This document shows, in pieces, positions 24,378 to 33,989 of a DNA stretch of 64,000 nt. The notes below the pieces were generated by a model. It saw nothing but the letters and a program-made list of their open reading frames with translations. It made no database searches and was not told where the DNA came from. Made by a program: the position numbers and the translations under genes. Within the stretch, counting starts at the first letter, position 1. Each line of letters begins with the position of its first letter. This DNA is from Lewinellaceae bacterium (lineage in GTDB: Bacteria > Bacteroidota > Bacteroidia > Chitinophagales > Saprospiraceae). The DNA is taken from assembly GCA_020636215.1 (NCBI GenBank), contig JACJYG010000015.1, positions 1 to 64,000 of the forward strand, in the 5' to 3' direction.

Positions 24378-26810
24378 ATGAAACAACAACAAAGCGATAC
24401 CCAAAATTTTAACGAGGCTGTACCTACGCCTTATCCGCATCTGGAGCGTCAGAACCGGCTGACGCGCACCCGCCTGATCGGCACGGGCATCGCCTGTGGC
24501 TTTCAGGTGCATATCGATAACCAGTGTGCCATTCACATCGGGAAGGGGTGCGGCGTGACCTCCAAGGGATACCTGGCTTGTGAGGAGGAAAGAGCCTTCC
24601 GCTATTACAAGCGATACGAGGACCCAGAGGGCTACTTTGCAGCATGGGCCGAGGCGGCCGGGGCGCCCCCGCCGTCGCTTTACGAACTGCTGGATCAAAT
24701 TATGCCGGACACCGGACCCGGAACTGCTACGCCTCTGACCCCGCAGAACCTGGAAGCCCTGCGGGAAGGCGCTTTTTACAACGATAAGGTAGTTATCCTG
24801 TACCTCGAAAACCTAAGGGCAGGTGATTATGCTACCCCATATATCCCCAGATTCCTGTTGATCAAACAGAGTAGCCTGGCTCAGTTGCTACAGGCAGGGC
24901 CCGGCTCGGATTACCTCAAAAAGCTGGTTGAAAGAGAAGAACACCCTTCCCGCTCTCTGTTTCGGATGGCTCAGAAAAGCAGCGACCCGGCAGACAGTAA
25001 AGAATACGCCCTGCTTCGGAAAGCCCTGGAGCTGAAAGACCTGGTGCTCCGGCGGTTCGGTTACGATCCATTGGTTTATGAGGAAGAAGACAAAAACTAT
25101 ATTCCAGACGATCTGGAGGAGCCGTTTGCCGGTATGGGTGAGTTTGCCCTTATCTGGCGGGAATACGCCAATATTATCGACGAGGCTATTCCCGAACTCA
25201 CCGAAGCCCTGGAAAAACTCTATACCTACTACCTCCCGCTCCTGACCCACCGGGAGGCCGGCTACTTTGAAAAATACATCGACATCCTGGAGCGCAAGTG
25301 GAGCCATTATAAAAACTCCGGCCAATACCGGGAGTATATCCAGTATTTTTACGATTGGATGAGAGATCTGTACAAAGCCTATGAAGAACTGAAGGCAGAG
25401 ATCTACCGCCTGAATGCCCACTGCCTGCCGGACGAAAGCGGCTTTCCCAAACACCTGCTGCTGGGCAAGGTAAAAGGCGGGGCGACAACCTATACCCCCT
25501 CCCCTTTTCGGCACGAATTCCGGCAGCCACCCATCTACAATGGCAATGCCGATCGGCTGCTCCGTATCAGGCTGCTCCACTGGCGTATGATGATGATGAT
25601 CCGCACCTTCGACCTGCCTTACCTGCAGTCGGATGAGATCGCCGCCTCCTTTTTCGAGCCCAGAGCCGAAGATTACGACTTCACCGAGTTCTTCCAAGAA
25701 AAAGAAGGTTTTGAAAACGGCATCGGCCGCTACTGGCGAAGGGTGTGCGATGAGTCGGAAGAACTCGTGCCGTGGGAGAACCAACTCCCCATCAAGATCA
25801 CGCCGAGCCGCAGCTTTCGGGAGCCCCTGGGCAGGCAGGCCATCCCGTTCTACTATCCCCTGTCGGTCAGCCTTTTCTCCCTGTACCGCTCGTGGGATTA
25901 CTACGCCACCCGCGATGAAAAAACGGATCACCACCTGTCCTACAGCGCCTTCGACCGGGACTGGAGTTATTCGCGCTTACCCCATGTGTTGTATCCCCTG
26001 GCTTTCGATATCTCTCCTTATCCTTTCCTGCGGATCGAGGGGCATATTGGACGGTCCTATGCCTATGCCCATAACAAAATAGCACAGTGGCGGGCGAACT
26101 ACAACCTGGATTTCGGCAGCCGCGCCGTGAAACTCGAGGATTTGCCGGGGGAATATCAGGATACCTTAAAAAATATGGGCATGGAGCATCATTCCGGCGT
26201 TTTTCAAGGGGGGACTTTCATTCTGGTTTGGAAGTATCTGTTGCCGCCTTCTGTCAAAAAAGAATTACTGAAAGAGATTCCTGCTCTCGACACCAGCCCT
26301 CCAAATAGCGATGAATTCATAATTGCTGATATTCTTCTGAGAGGAGTCGCGGACCCAAACTTGAAAGCATTTAAAATCTTAATGCAGCATGGCCGGAGGG
26401 TCGTCGCCGATTTCAGCCTGCCCCACCGTTGTTGTTCCGAAGACCCACTTCCCCCCTGGGAGCCTCTCACCAATTCGGACGAGCCAGCCATTTCAGTTAG
26501 CAGAGCAGCAATTTCCAGGGCAGCGCCGGTGGCGAAAGCGGGCAAAAAGGACCCCACCAAAGCTAAACCGGCAAAAAGCCCGGCGCCCAGGCCGAAAAAA
26601 GCCGGTAAAAAAGACGACCTCAAGCAGATCAAAGGCATCGGCCCCAAATATGAAAAAGCCCTCAACGAAATGGGCATTACGAGCTACGAACAGGTCAGCA
26701 AACTAAAGAAAAAAGACATTACCGCAATCAATGAGCGACTAAAGATCACTACGGACCGGATCGAACGAGAAAACTGGATCGGACAGGCAAAGAAATTGGC
26801 AAAGGTTTGA
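24378..26810 (+). CDS. Large eCIS-associated protein with C-terminal HhH domain (810 aa)
   Basis: Not recognised as a named Afp/PVC component. The N-terminus (RLIGTGIACGFQVHIDNQCA, GVTSKGYLACEEE) looks like a beta-rich baseplate-attached domain. A long helical middle (EELKAEIYRLNAHCLPDESG) and an aromatic-rich beta region follow. After a Lys/Ala/Pro linker (~715-745) there is a helix-hairpin-helix segment, DLKQIKGIGPKYEKALNEMG and ITSYEQVSKLKKKDITAIN. HhH units of this type usually bind DNA non-specifically or mediate protein contacts, which is odd for an injection particle. The order wedge, this gene, tape measure indicates a structural role. Confidence 0.75.
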   Translation: MKQQQSDTQNFNEAVPTPYPHLERQNRLTRTRLIGTGIACGFQVHIDNQCAIHIGKGCGVTSKGYLACEEERAFRYYKRYEDPEGYFAAWAEAAGAPPPSLYELLDQIMPDTGPGTATPLTPQNLEALREGAFYNDKVVILYLENLRAGDYATPYIPRFLLIKQSSLAQLLQAGPGSDYLKKLVEREEHPSRSLFRMAQKSSDPADSKEYALLRKALELKDLVLRRFGYDPLVYEEEDKNYIPDDLEEPFAGMGEFALIWREYANIIDEAIPELTEALEKLYTYYLPLLTHREAGYFEKYIDILERKWSHYKNSGQYREYIQYFYDWMRDLYKAYEELKAEIYRLNAHCLPDESGFPKHLLLGKVKGGATTYTPSPFRHEFRQPPIYNGNADRLLRIRLLHWRMMMMIRTFDLPYLQSDEIAASFFEPRAEDYDFTEFFQEKEGFENGIGRYWRRVCDESEELVPWENQLPIKITPSRSFREPLGRQAIPFYYPLSVSLFSLYRSWDYYATRDEKTDHHLSYSAFDRDWSYSRLPHVLYPLAFDISPYPFLRIEGHIGRSYAYAHNKIAQWRANYNLDFGSRAVKLEDLPGEYQDTLKNMGMEHHSGVFQGGTFILVWKYLLPPSVKKELLKEIPALDTSPPNSDEFIIADILLRGVADPNLKAFKILMQHGRRVVADFSLPHRCCSEDPLPPWEPLTNSDEPAISVSRAAISRAAPVAKAGKKDPTKAKPAKSPAPRPKKAGKKDDLKQIKGIGPKYEKALNEMGITSYEQVSKLKKKDITAINERLKITTDRIERENWIGQAKKLAKV

Positions 26811-26864
26811 GAAACCTAACCTCGCTCTTCCAGGAAAGGTTTCTTAAACCTAAACCCAGCAACC

Positions 26865-28436
26865 ATGGCAACAAACCTCCATATCATCCACCGCCAGAAC
26901 ATCGGCCTTGACCTGCGCCTGCGCCGGGGCGAGCATGAGGTGCAGAACGAGGTGGCGCACATGCTACGCCATGAAGTGCTGCCGCGCCTGGAGAGCCTGT
27001 TTGACACCCTGGTGAAAGATGGGCAGATCCTGCGCATCGACAAGCTGGAGGTGGACCTGGGGGATTTCACAACGGACCGCTATCAAAAGGAATTTCCGGA
27101 GCGGGTGGTAGAAGAGGTAAAAAGCCAATTGGAACAACACGTACAGGCAGCCTTTGAGGTAGACACCCGGGAAAGACAGTTCCTGAGCGGGGCGCAAAGC
27201 ATGGCCGAAGCCCTCCGCCATTTCCTGGCCACCGGCGCCCTGCCCTGGTGGATACCAATGGAAAAGGGTCGAAATTTTGAAGCCACTGTGGTGGAAGCAT
27301 TGAAGAAAGAACCTGCCGCTTTCCGGCGGCAACTGGCGCCGCTTGTGGAAAACCGGCAGGCCGTCCGGCGGCTATCCCGGCAGTTTTCGGACACAGCCAT
27401 CGAGGCGATGATAGCAACCTTCAGCCCCACTTTGGCTCGTCCGGTACAGTGGCTGGAAAACATCCTGAGTGAAACTGCCCGCTCGCCGGCAGTACTGACG
27501 GAACTTGAGGCCAGGCATCCGGTGATCGTCCGGGAAGCCGTGCTGAGGCAGGTACTTCGAAGCCTGGGCCGGGAAGTGGGGCTGAAAACCGTGCTGAAAG
27601 AGATCGTAAAAGAGGCCATTTTGGACATACCCTCCCCCCACCGGGCGGCTCTCCTGCCCGAACTGGCGCGAAAGATAGAAAAGCAGGGTGCTAAAGAGAT
27701 CACCCCCGTGCTGGTGTTGGAAGCCTTGTTGCAGTACATTCGGCAATGGCCGGTAGCGCATGAGGGTGGAGCCGAGAAGACTGAGCAGAAAAAAGATCAA
27801 AAACAAACGATCGGGCAAACGAAAGAACCGAAGCCCTCGTCGGCGCCGGAGACAGGACCAGCAGCCGGCGCGGAAGAGGAAAAAAAACCGGCAGAAACGA
27901 AACGCCCCGAAGCGGCCTTATCCGAACAAGAAGCCCTCTTCATCGGCAATGCCGGCCTGGTACTGCTGGCCCCTTACCTGGAGCTGTTCTTCGAAGAGCT
28001 CGAGCTACAGTCCAGCGGCCAATTCCGGAACGAAGCCGTTCAGGAGCGGGCCGTGCATTTATTACAGTACCTGGCCACCGGAGCAGAGCAGCCCCCGGAG
28101 TATGAACTCCCCCTGAATAAGCTGCTCTGCGGGCTTCCCCTGGATCACCCCATAGAAAAGCACCTCGGCCTGGAAGAAAAGGAAAAAGCCGAAGCCCGGC
28201 AGTTGCTGGAAGCCGTGATCCGCAACTGGCCGCCCCTGAGCGGCACTTCGGTGGAGGGGCTGCAGCAGGCCTTCCTGCAACGCGACGGCAAGCTGTACTT
28301 TGATGAATACGCCGACAACTGGATACTGAAAGTGGAACCCAAAACCGAAGACATTCTCCTGGACCGCCTGCCCTGGGGCTTTGGCGTTGTGAAGCTGCCC
28401 TGGATGGCACATTTGCTGCAGGTGGAGTGGAGGTGA
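26865..28436 (+). CDS. Contractile injection system tape-measure protein (523 aa)
   Basis: The N-terminal CIS_TMP pattern is clear: HIIHRQNIGLDLRLRRGEHE, LPRLESLFDTLVKDGQILRI, DKLEVDLGDFTTD. A long charged helical region with a Lys/Glu/Pro-rich stretch (AEKTEQKKDQKQTIGQTKEP, residues ~302-350) follows. The conserved end is YFDEYADNWILKVEPKTEDI plus LPWGFGVVKLPWMAHLLQVE. In Afp/PVC the Afp14-type protein fixes particle length. The ATG follows a 55-bp gap. Confidence 0.9.
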   Translation: MATNLHIIHRQNIGLDLRLRRGEHEVQNEVAHMLRHEVLPRLESLFDTLVKDGQILRIDKLEVDLGDFTTDRYQKEFPERVVEEVKSQLEQHVQAAFEVDTRERQFLSGAQSMAEALRHFLATGALPWWIPMEKGRNFEATVVEALKKEPAAFRRQLAPLVENRQAVRRLSRQFSDTAIEAMIATFSPTLARPVQWLENILSETARSPAVLTELEARHPVIVREAVLRQVLRSLGREVGLKTVLKEIVKEAILDIPSPHRAALLPELARKIEKQGAKEITPVLVLEALLQYIRQWPVAHEGGAEKTEQKKDQKQTIGQTKEPKPSSAPETGPAAGAEEEKKPAETKRPEAALSEQEALFIGNAGLVLLAPYLELFFEELELQSSGQFRNEAVQERAVHLLQYLATGAEQPPEYELPLNKLLCGLPLDHPIEKHLGLEEKEKAEARQLLEAVIRNWPPLSGTSVEGLQQAFLQRDGKLYFDEYADNWILKVEPKTEDILLDRLPWGFGVVKLPWMAHLLQVEWR

Positions 28437-28459
28437 ATTTTTTCATCAAAAACAGAACC

Positions 28460-29971
28460 ATGAAAACGAATATCGAGCGATCAGATCATCATTCCACCCC
28501 CAAGCCCGCGCACCCCTTCTTCGGCCGCTCCGGCCCGCAGGCCTTTTTCAGCCCGAACACCATACAGCCCAAACTGACCATCGGCCAGCCGGGAGATCAA
28601 TACGAACAGGAGGCCGATGCTATGGCGGAACGGGTGGCCAGCATGCCGGAACCGAGTGTGAGTTCAGCGCCGGGGGTGCAGGAGAAGTGTGCGGATTGCC
28701 CGGATGGGGTTCGGGTGCAAAGGCAAGTAGAACCCGAAGAGGAGGAGGAAGCCTCGGAGAGGATAGCGCAGCCAAAGCTGCAAGTGCAACGGCCAATTGG
28801 GTATCGCATGCCGGGTATTCAGCGGCTGGAAGAAGGCGAATCCCTGGATGAGTTAATGGAAAGGTCATTAGGTCAATCTCCTAAAGACCGGTTGAACCGG
28901 GCCAGAGACCTGTATCGGCTGGGAGTGATCACTAAAGAAGAGCTCGAAGCAGCGGAGAATGAATACCGGGATAGCAGCGTTGTGCAACCCAAGCTGTTAT
29001 CTGGCCAGACGGCAATCCCAAACCTGCAACGGCAGGAGGATGGAGGCGTCCCCTATGCCAGTGATGAACTTACTGGCCGACTAAGCAGCAGTAAGGGGGC
29101 AGGGCAGGCTTTGCCGGATCAGGTACAACGGACGATGGGGCAGGCCTTCGGCCAGGACTTCAGTGGGGTGCGGGTGCATACGGATGCGGAAGCGGTGCAG
29201 ATGAATGAGGGGCTGAGCGCCCGGGCGTTTACACACGGCTCGGATATTTATTTTAATCGGGGGGAGTATAGTCCGGATTCGTCGGAAGGGAAAAAGTTGT
29301 TGGGGCATGAGTTGACGCATGTGGTGCAGCAATCCGGTTCTTTGCAGTTCAAGAGGAACATAATTCAGCTCCAGCCAATTGACTGCGAAAATAGAGCAAT
29401 TACCGGAGTAACAGATCCTAATAGAGACCTTCAACAAGAAGTTATTGATGCCCACAATCTGGCTCTTGAATACGCGAGATTGGCGCTCGAACAAGTAGAG
29501 AATATTCGTGAGGGGAATCCTGTAAGAGGGATTATACGAAGCTCGTTTAATCTTCATTTTAACAACCCAAGCCAGACACATATAACCAGAATAAGAAATC
29601 GCTTGCGAGCAGCTGTCACCAGATTGAATAGAGGCACTCGAGCTATATATCGATGTAATAGAGGAGGCAGTTGTAGGAATGGAAATCCTGATGCTGCTCA
29701 AATGTGTCCATCTGGTGGTTTCCGGACAAGGATTTGTCCGCACTTCTTCCAAATTGGACCGATAGAAAGAGCAAGAGCTTTATTACACGAATCAATTCAT
29801 GCAGTTGGAGGTTGTAATGACTTCCAGATTGGAGATGCAAATTACCCCGGTTCGCCTTCCTACAATAACGCCTGGTCTTATGATTATTTTGCAGGAATGG
29901 TGGCGGGAACTCTTGGAACAATTCCACTTCGACGGCGGAGGCCTACAGTGCCGCCCTCTCCACCTTCATAA
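28460..29971 (+). CDS. eCIS cargo 1: DUF4157 protein with C-terminal metallopeptidase-like domain (503 aa)
   Basis: The front carries the leader shared by all cargos here: FFSPNTIQPKLTIGQPGDQY, EQEADAMAERV, then KCADCPDGVRVQRQ. The DUF4157 (eCIS-core) domain follows: FGQDFSGVRVHTDAEAVQMN, FTHGSDIYFNRGEYSP, GHELTHVVQQ with HExxH at 283-287. A second HExxH, HESIH at 443-447, lies in a Cys-rich C-terminal domain (CNRGGSCRNG, CPSGGFRTRICPHFF, SYDYFAGM) reminiscent of aspzincin/M35-like metallopeptidases. It would be packed in the particle and released as a toxin. ATG 28460 is preferred to GTG 28427, which overlaps the tape-measure gene. Confidence 0.85.
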   Translation: MKTNIERSDHHSTPKPAHPFFGRSGPQAFFSPNTIQPKLTIGQPGDQYEQEADAMAERVASMPEPSVSSAPGVQEKCADCPDGVRVQRQVEPEEEEEASERIAQPKLQVQRPIGYRMPGIQRLEEGESLDELMERSLGQSPKDRLNRARDLYRLGVITKEELEAAENEYRDSSVVQPKLLSGQTAIPNLQRQEDGGVPYASDELTGRLSSSKGAGQALPDQVQRTMGQAFGQDFSGVRVHTDAEAVQMNEGLSARAFTHGSDIYFNRGEYSPDSSEGKKLLGHELTHVVQQSGSLQFKRNIIQLQPIDCENRAITGVTDPNRDLQQEVIDAHNLALEYARLALEQVENIREGNPVRGIIRSSFNLHFNNPSQTHITRIRNRLRAAVTRLNRGTRAIYRCNRGGSCRNGNPDAAQMCPSGGFRTRICPHFFQIGPIERARALLHESIHAVGGCNDFQIGDANYPGSPSYNNAWSYDYFAGMVAGTLGTIPLRRRRPTVPPSPPS

Positions 29972-30034
29972 GTAAACAAGTGCTCAAAAAGAATCATCAA
30001 ATTGAAGATAACAACAAGTCCATGAAGAGAAGAA

Positions 30035-31240
30035 ATGATGAGGAGTCATAATAAAAATATCAATTTAGAAGGTGCAAAGTATCATCGTAGTAAAACAGCG
30101 CCTTTTTTCAGTAATAAGAACAGTCAATCATTTTTCAATCCCAGTAGGATATACCCCAAGCTGGTTATCAACAAATCGGAAAATCAATACGAACGCCAAG
30201 CGAATGCCATGGTGGAAGGGATAGGTAGTTTGTCGAAACCGAGCGCCGACCTGGTGCCGGGCGTACAAAAGAAATGTTCGGGTTGCCTGAATGGAGAAAG
30301 ATTGCAGCGGCAGGAAGGCGAAGGAGCCCCTTGTGACAGTTACGAACCTGCCCACACTATTCAACAAAGTGCCCTAAGTACTTCAACTCCTTCTATTCAA
30401 AGATTAATCCGTGAGCCATACCCATGGGATGGTTACGTTACGATGGATAGGGCTCCTTTTTGGGATGAAACCATCAGAGGGAGGCTTTCTGGAACAAACC
30501 TATCTGCTTCGCCATCAAGTATGGAATGGCCTGATCCAATATGTTATTTTAATAGAGGAACCAGGGTTGAAGTCCAAGAGGCAATTGGAAATTTTCTTCT
30601 TCGCGTACGGCATCCGAGACGTGGGACATTATATGTACCTCATGAATATATTGATGACCCCACATCATTTGGAATGCAGCGTCTCCTAGGCAGGCAAGCG
30701 GTTTGGACCACTTCAGAACTTGAAAGAGTGACACCAGAAGGAATAGTATCTATACCAAGTGATTTTAGGAGATGGGCTTTAGCTGATACTGAAGCAAGTC
30801 CACCTGATATCACTTCTGGGACTTTTAGCCTTAACTGTTGGGAATTAATTATGTATGCAGCCTATAGAATGAATGATCTGAGTTGGAGACAGATTCATGA
30901 TCTATATTCCAACAGGTCTTCAATAGGAGCTTATGACCTAATAAGGAGAGGCAGTACTTTACAAAACATTAGATTGGATAACCAAGGTAGGCCTGTAAAT
31001 CTTAGAATTCAAAGAGGAGATTTAGTTTTTTTTAATGGAACCGAACATGTAACTCTAGCAACGGGAAGTGGAGAGGGCGTCTATAGTTACTGGCCCTTAC
31101 TCAATAGGCGGCCTCAAGACGTAGATAGGTCCATGTTTGAGAATATTAGAATTGAAAACATCAGCTACATTAATAGTAGATGGAATGAACTGTATGATGT
31201 ATTTCCCCGTGTCACTTATGGTTCCCCATTTTGGCGCTAG
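30035..31240 (+). CDS. eCIS cargo 2: leader plus NlpC/P60- or CHAP-like domain (401 aa)
   Basis: The shared leader is present (FFNPSRIYPKLVINKSENQY, ERQANAMVEG, KCSGCLNGERLQRQ), but the DUF4157 core is missing. EGAPCDSY passes straight into EPAHTIQQSA, which looks like the tail of the core (HELTHVVQQ). The C-terminal domain has a candidate catalytic Cys268 (SLNCWELIMYAAYRM) and His338 (GDLVFFNGTEHVTLATG), the order seen in NlpC/P60 and CHAP cysteine peptidases or amidases. A cell-wall or amide target is therefore inferred. Base composition is more AT-rich than the structural genes, as is usual for exchangeable toxins. Confidence 0.8.
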   Translation: MMRSHNKNINLEGAKYHRSKTAPFFSNKNSQSFFNPSRIYPKLVINKSENQYERQANAMVEGIGSLSKPSADLVPGVQKKCSGCLNGERLQRQEGEGAPCDSYEPAHTIQQSALSTSTPSIQRLIREPYPWDGYVTMDRAPFWDETIRGRLSGTNLSASPSSMEWPDPICYFNRGTRVEVQEAIGNFLLRVRHPRRGTLYVPHEYIDDPTSFGMQRLLGRQAVWTTSELERVTPEGIVSIPSDFRRWALADTEASPPDITSGTFSLNCWELIMYAAYRMNDLSWRQIHDLYSNRSSIGAYDLIRRGSTLQNIRLDNQGRPVNLRIQRGDLVFFNGTEHVTLATGSGEGVYSYWPLLNRRPQDVDRSMFENIRIENISYINSRWNELYDVFPRVTYGSPFWR

Positions 31241-31254
31241 CTAGATTTTACGTT

Positions 31255-33768
31255 ATGAAATCAGTTGAAAAGAAGAATACTGGAAACGTTCAAAAGAAAC
31301 CTGTCGCTGGGTTTTTTAACCCAAATACCATTTATCCCAAATTAACCATCGGCCAACCTGATGACCAGTACGAACGCGAAGCCGATGCCATGGGGGAGCG
31401 GGCCTTATCAATGAAAGAAACGAATGGCCATCCTACCCCTACGATTCAAAGCAAATGCACGGACTGCCCAGATGAGGAAAGGCTGCAACAAGAAGCAGCT
31501 CCCGAAGAAGAATTACCGGTTGAAGAAGCTCCAGCGATTAGCCGGCAGGTAGCTGGGATAGGGGAAGAGGAAGAAGAAACTTCAACTGGTTCACCTTTGA
31601 TGCGGAAGTCAGCAAATAGCGAGATGGCCGCCTCACCAAACCTGAGCAGCCGCTTGCAAAGTATGCAGGGCCAGGGGCAGCCACTGGCGGCAGAAAAACA
31701 GGCTTTCTTCGGGCGGGCTTTTGGCCGGGATTTTAGTGGGGTAAGGGTGCATACGGATGAGGAGGCGGTGCGGATGAATGAGGGATTACACGCCCGGGCG
31801 TTTACGCATGGTTCGGATATTTATTTCAATCGGGGGCAGTACGATCCGGGGTTTCCGGAGGGAAAGAGGTTGTTGGGGCATGAGTTGGCGCATGTGGTGC
31901 AGCAGGGGAGGGGTTTAAAAACTAAACCATTGATTCAGAGAGATGCTCGAGTGATTTCCAGGGTAGAAGGAACTGGAAGACCAACTGACCTTCTTATTGT
32001 AATTAGAGGGCAGTATTGGAGTTTTGGAGTGCCAAGTATTGAAAGCCCTTCTGAGTACCCAGACAACTTCTTGGAACAGGTTTATCGAGAACTTTATAAT
32101 GTTCTCAATACCGTACAAGTTGCTCCAAGTATAGTTAGGAGAATGAACCATCAACCTGGATTTTTGAGCGATCTAGAGAGGATTTACTACCGACATGTAA
32201 ACGTATCACGGTTTCATATTTGTGTGATTTGGGGTCCAGATCATGAAGCTTCTGGGCTGGCACTTAGGGTGCCACCTGCTACTTGTTCAGCCATGCCTAC
32301 ACTAGGAGGGGGCGTAGGTAGTGCCCCTTCCCCAGAACATAGGATTCAAGGCATATTGGATCACTGGAATCTTTCCAGGCGGGAGGAATTAACAACTGCC
32401 TTTAGAGCGATCCCAGATTCTGATTCAGAAACCCTATTAAGAAGGTTAGGAGGTGTGCATCCAAGACGAGGGGATCGACTTTCCATATCCTTTCACAGAC
32501 TAGATAGTGCTATTCGAAGTCAAATGTTGGATATTCTTAGATCGCCATCACCGACAGAAGAACAGGAACAAGAAGTAAATGTTGAAGCATTTGAGCACCC
32601 CGAAGATGTAAATTTCTGTTATGAAGAAGAGACAAATCGAGTGGGAATTTTTGGCTCTGGAGCTGAAGATTACTTACGCGAACACTTTGTGGCGGGCGAC
32701 TTTGATTCCGAAAGATTCGATTTAGAAGTAGAAGAGGAGGACTACTTTGTCGTCGAAGCAAGTAGGTTAGATGAAATAGCACAAGAGCAAATTGCCCGTG
32801 ATCTTTCTATTATAGTTGACAGAAGGGTTCTTTTGACTAGGAGACCTTCTATTCCCAGAGATACTGAGATAATAAGTGGGAGTGAATTATTAGCTCCAAA
32901 TGGTTGGAATGGCGAAGTTATTCTTGAAAATTTCACACAATATGATACGTCAAGTATATCTAGAGCTGATCAATATCGGTGTTCAATTAATAGTTTTTTG
33001 GCGGCCCATATAATAGACGGATCGGAGGCAATTGCAAATGTTGCTAGTGAAACATTGGGGTATATGCTTAGAATAATACAGGACGAGACGCTCGACGAAG
33101 ATATACGTGATAGAGTGAGAGATCAATTAAGGGGGGTTCGAATTTTAGCAGAAAGAGATATGAGATTAGCTAATTTTAGCCATTTAAGCACCTTGGCCGA
33201 TGCATTGTATATCGTGCTGCATCAGAATAGGATTCAAGATTTATTTAATCAAGGTGAAGATCAATCATTAGGTACACTTTCGCGTGAACTTCAAGGATTG
33301 GAACCCTTAGGTCATTCAAGGGTTTCAAGTGTCTCAACTTTTATAGGGGACTTGTTTTCAATTGAGTCTAGATTCCGTGGACGACTTGCCGTTTCTGGGC
33401 TTCCTAGACCTGGAGAATATTTCGGAATGGAAAGTTTTCGCCGAATTGTACAACAATTATCAGATTATCAGAGTGTCGCCCTTGTTATTGGGGTGCCTTA
33501 TGAGAGTGTTGAGCTTGAAGGTATTAGATATGTTCGTGAAGGGAGGATTACCCATGATATTGCTTTGGTAGTTAATGAATCCGGGCAAGTTTTTGTTTAT
33601 GATCCTTACCCCCGCCAAGGAAGTCAACTTCTCCGGGTGAACCTTGATGACTTAATTGAGTTTGAACCTTATTTTTTAGGTAGATGGATAATTTCTGCAA
33701 GGGTTGCCGCGGCCAGTAGCAGCGCTGAGGGACCCTGGGTACCGCTTCGAAGGATTCCCCGTGATTAG
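31255..33768 (+). CDS. eCIS cargo 3: DUF4157 protein with papain-like C-terminus (837 aa)
   Basis: Leader FFNPNTIYPKLTIGQPDDQY, EREADAMGERA and KCTDCPDEERLQQE, then an acidic linker. The DUF4157 core follows: FGRDFSGVRVHTDEEAVRMN, AFTHGSDIYFNRGQYDP, with HELAH at 209-213. The last ~300 residues look like a cysteine peptidase of papain/C39-like fold: C576 (QYRCSINSFLAAHII), H767 (GRITHDIALVVNESGQ) and D783 (VFVYDPYP), with the usual 16-residue His-Asp spacing. The middle (~240-560) is of unknown type. ATG 31255 is chosen, because the frame from 31231 starts inside cargo 2. The low GC of the C-terminal part supports recent acquisition. Confidence 0.82.
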   Translation: MKSVEKKNTGNVQKKPVAGFFNPNTIYPKLTIGQPDDQYEREADAMGERALSMKETNGHPTPTIQSKCTDCPDEERLQQEAAPEEELPVEEAPAISRQVAGIGEEEEETSTGSPLMRKSANSEMAASPNLSSRLQSMQGQGQPLAAEKQAFFGRAFGRDFSGVRVHTDEEAVRMNEGLHARAFTHGSDIYFNRGQYDPGFPEGKRLLGHELAHVVQQGRGLKTKPLIQRDARVISRVEGTGRPTDLLIVIRGQYWSFGVPSIESPSEYPDNFLEQVYRELYNVLNTVQVAPSIVRRMNHQPGFLSDLERIYYRHVNVSRFHICVIWGPDHEASGLALRVPPATCSAMPTLGGGVGSAPSPEHRIQGILDHWNLSRREELTTAFRAIPDSDSETLLRRLGGVHPRRGDRLSISFHRLDSAIRSQMLDILRSPSPTEEQEQEVNVEAFEHPEDVNFCYEEETNRVGIFGSGAEDYLREHFVAGDFDSERFDLEVEEEDYFVVEASRLDEIAQEQIARDLSIIVDRRVLLTRRPSIPRDTEIISGSELLAPNGWNGEVILENFTQYDTSSISRADQYRCSINSFLAAHIIDGSEAIANVASETLGYMLRIIQDETLDEDIRDRVRDQLRGVRILAERDMRLANFSHLSTLADALYIVLHQNRIQDLFNQGEDQSLGTLSRELQGLEPLGHSRVSSVSTFIGDLFSIESRFRGRLAVSGLPRPGEYFGMESFRRIVQQLSDYQSVALVIGVPYESVELEGIRYVREGRITHDIALVVNESGQVFVYDPYPRQGSQLLRVNLDDLIEFEPYFLGRWIISARVAAASSSAEGPWVPLRRIPRD

Positions 33769-33989
33769 TCGTTCTTTCAGAAACTAGGGTCTACTCCATA
33801 GCTGTATGACCCGACTTCGTGGCACCTGATTTTGCCTGAACATTTTCATTCGTAGACATGATACTAACTCTATTAACCATTTTGTCCGCTTCTTGTCCGT
33901 ATTCTTCTTTAGGCTGGTCAATGGTTAACTTTGGTTGAATGGATAATGGGCTAAAAATGGCTGTTCCGTTTTTTCAGAATTAGAAAACT

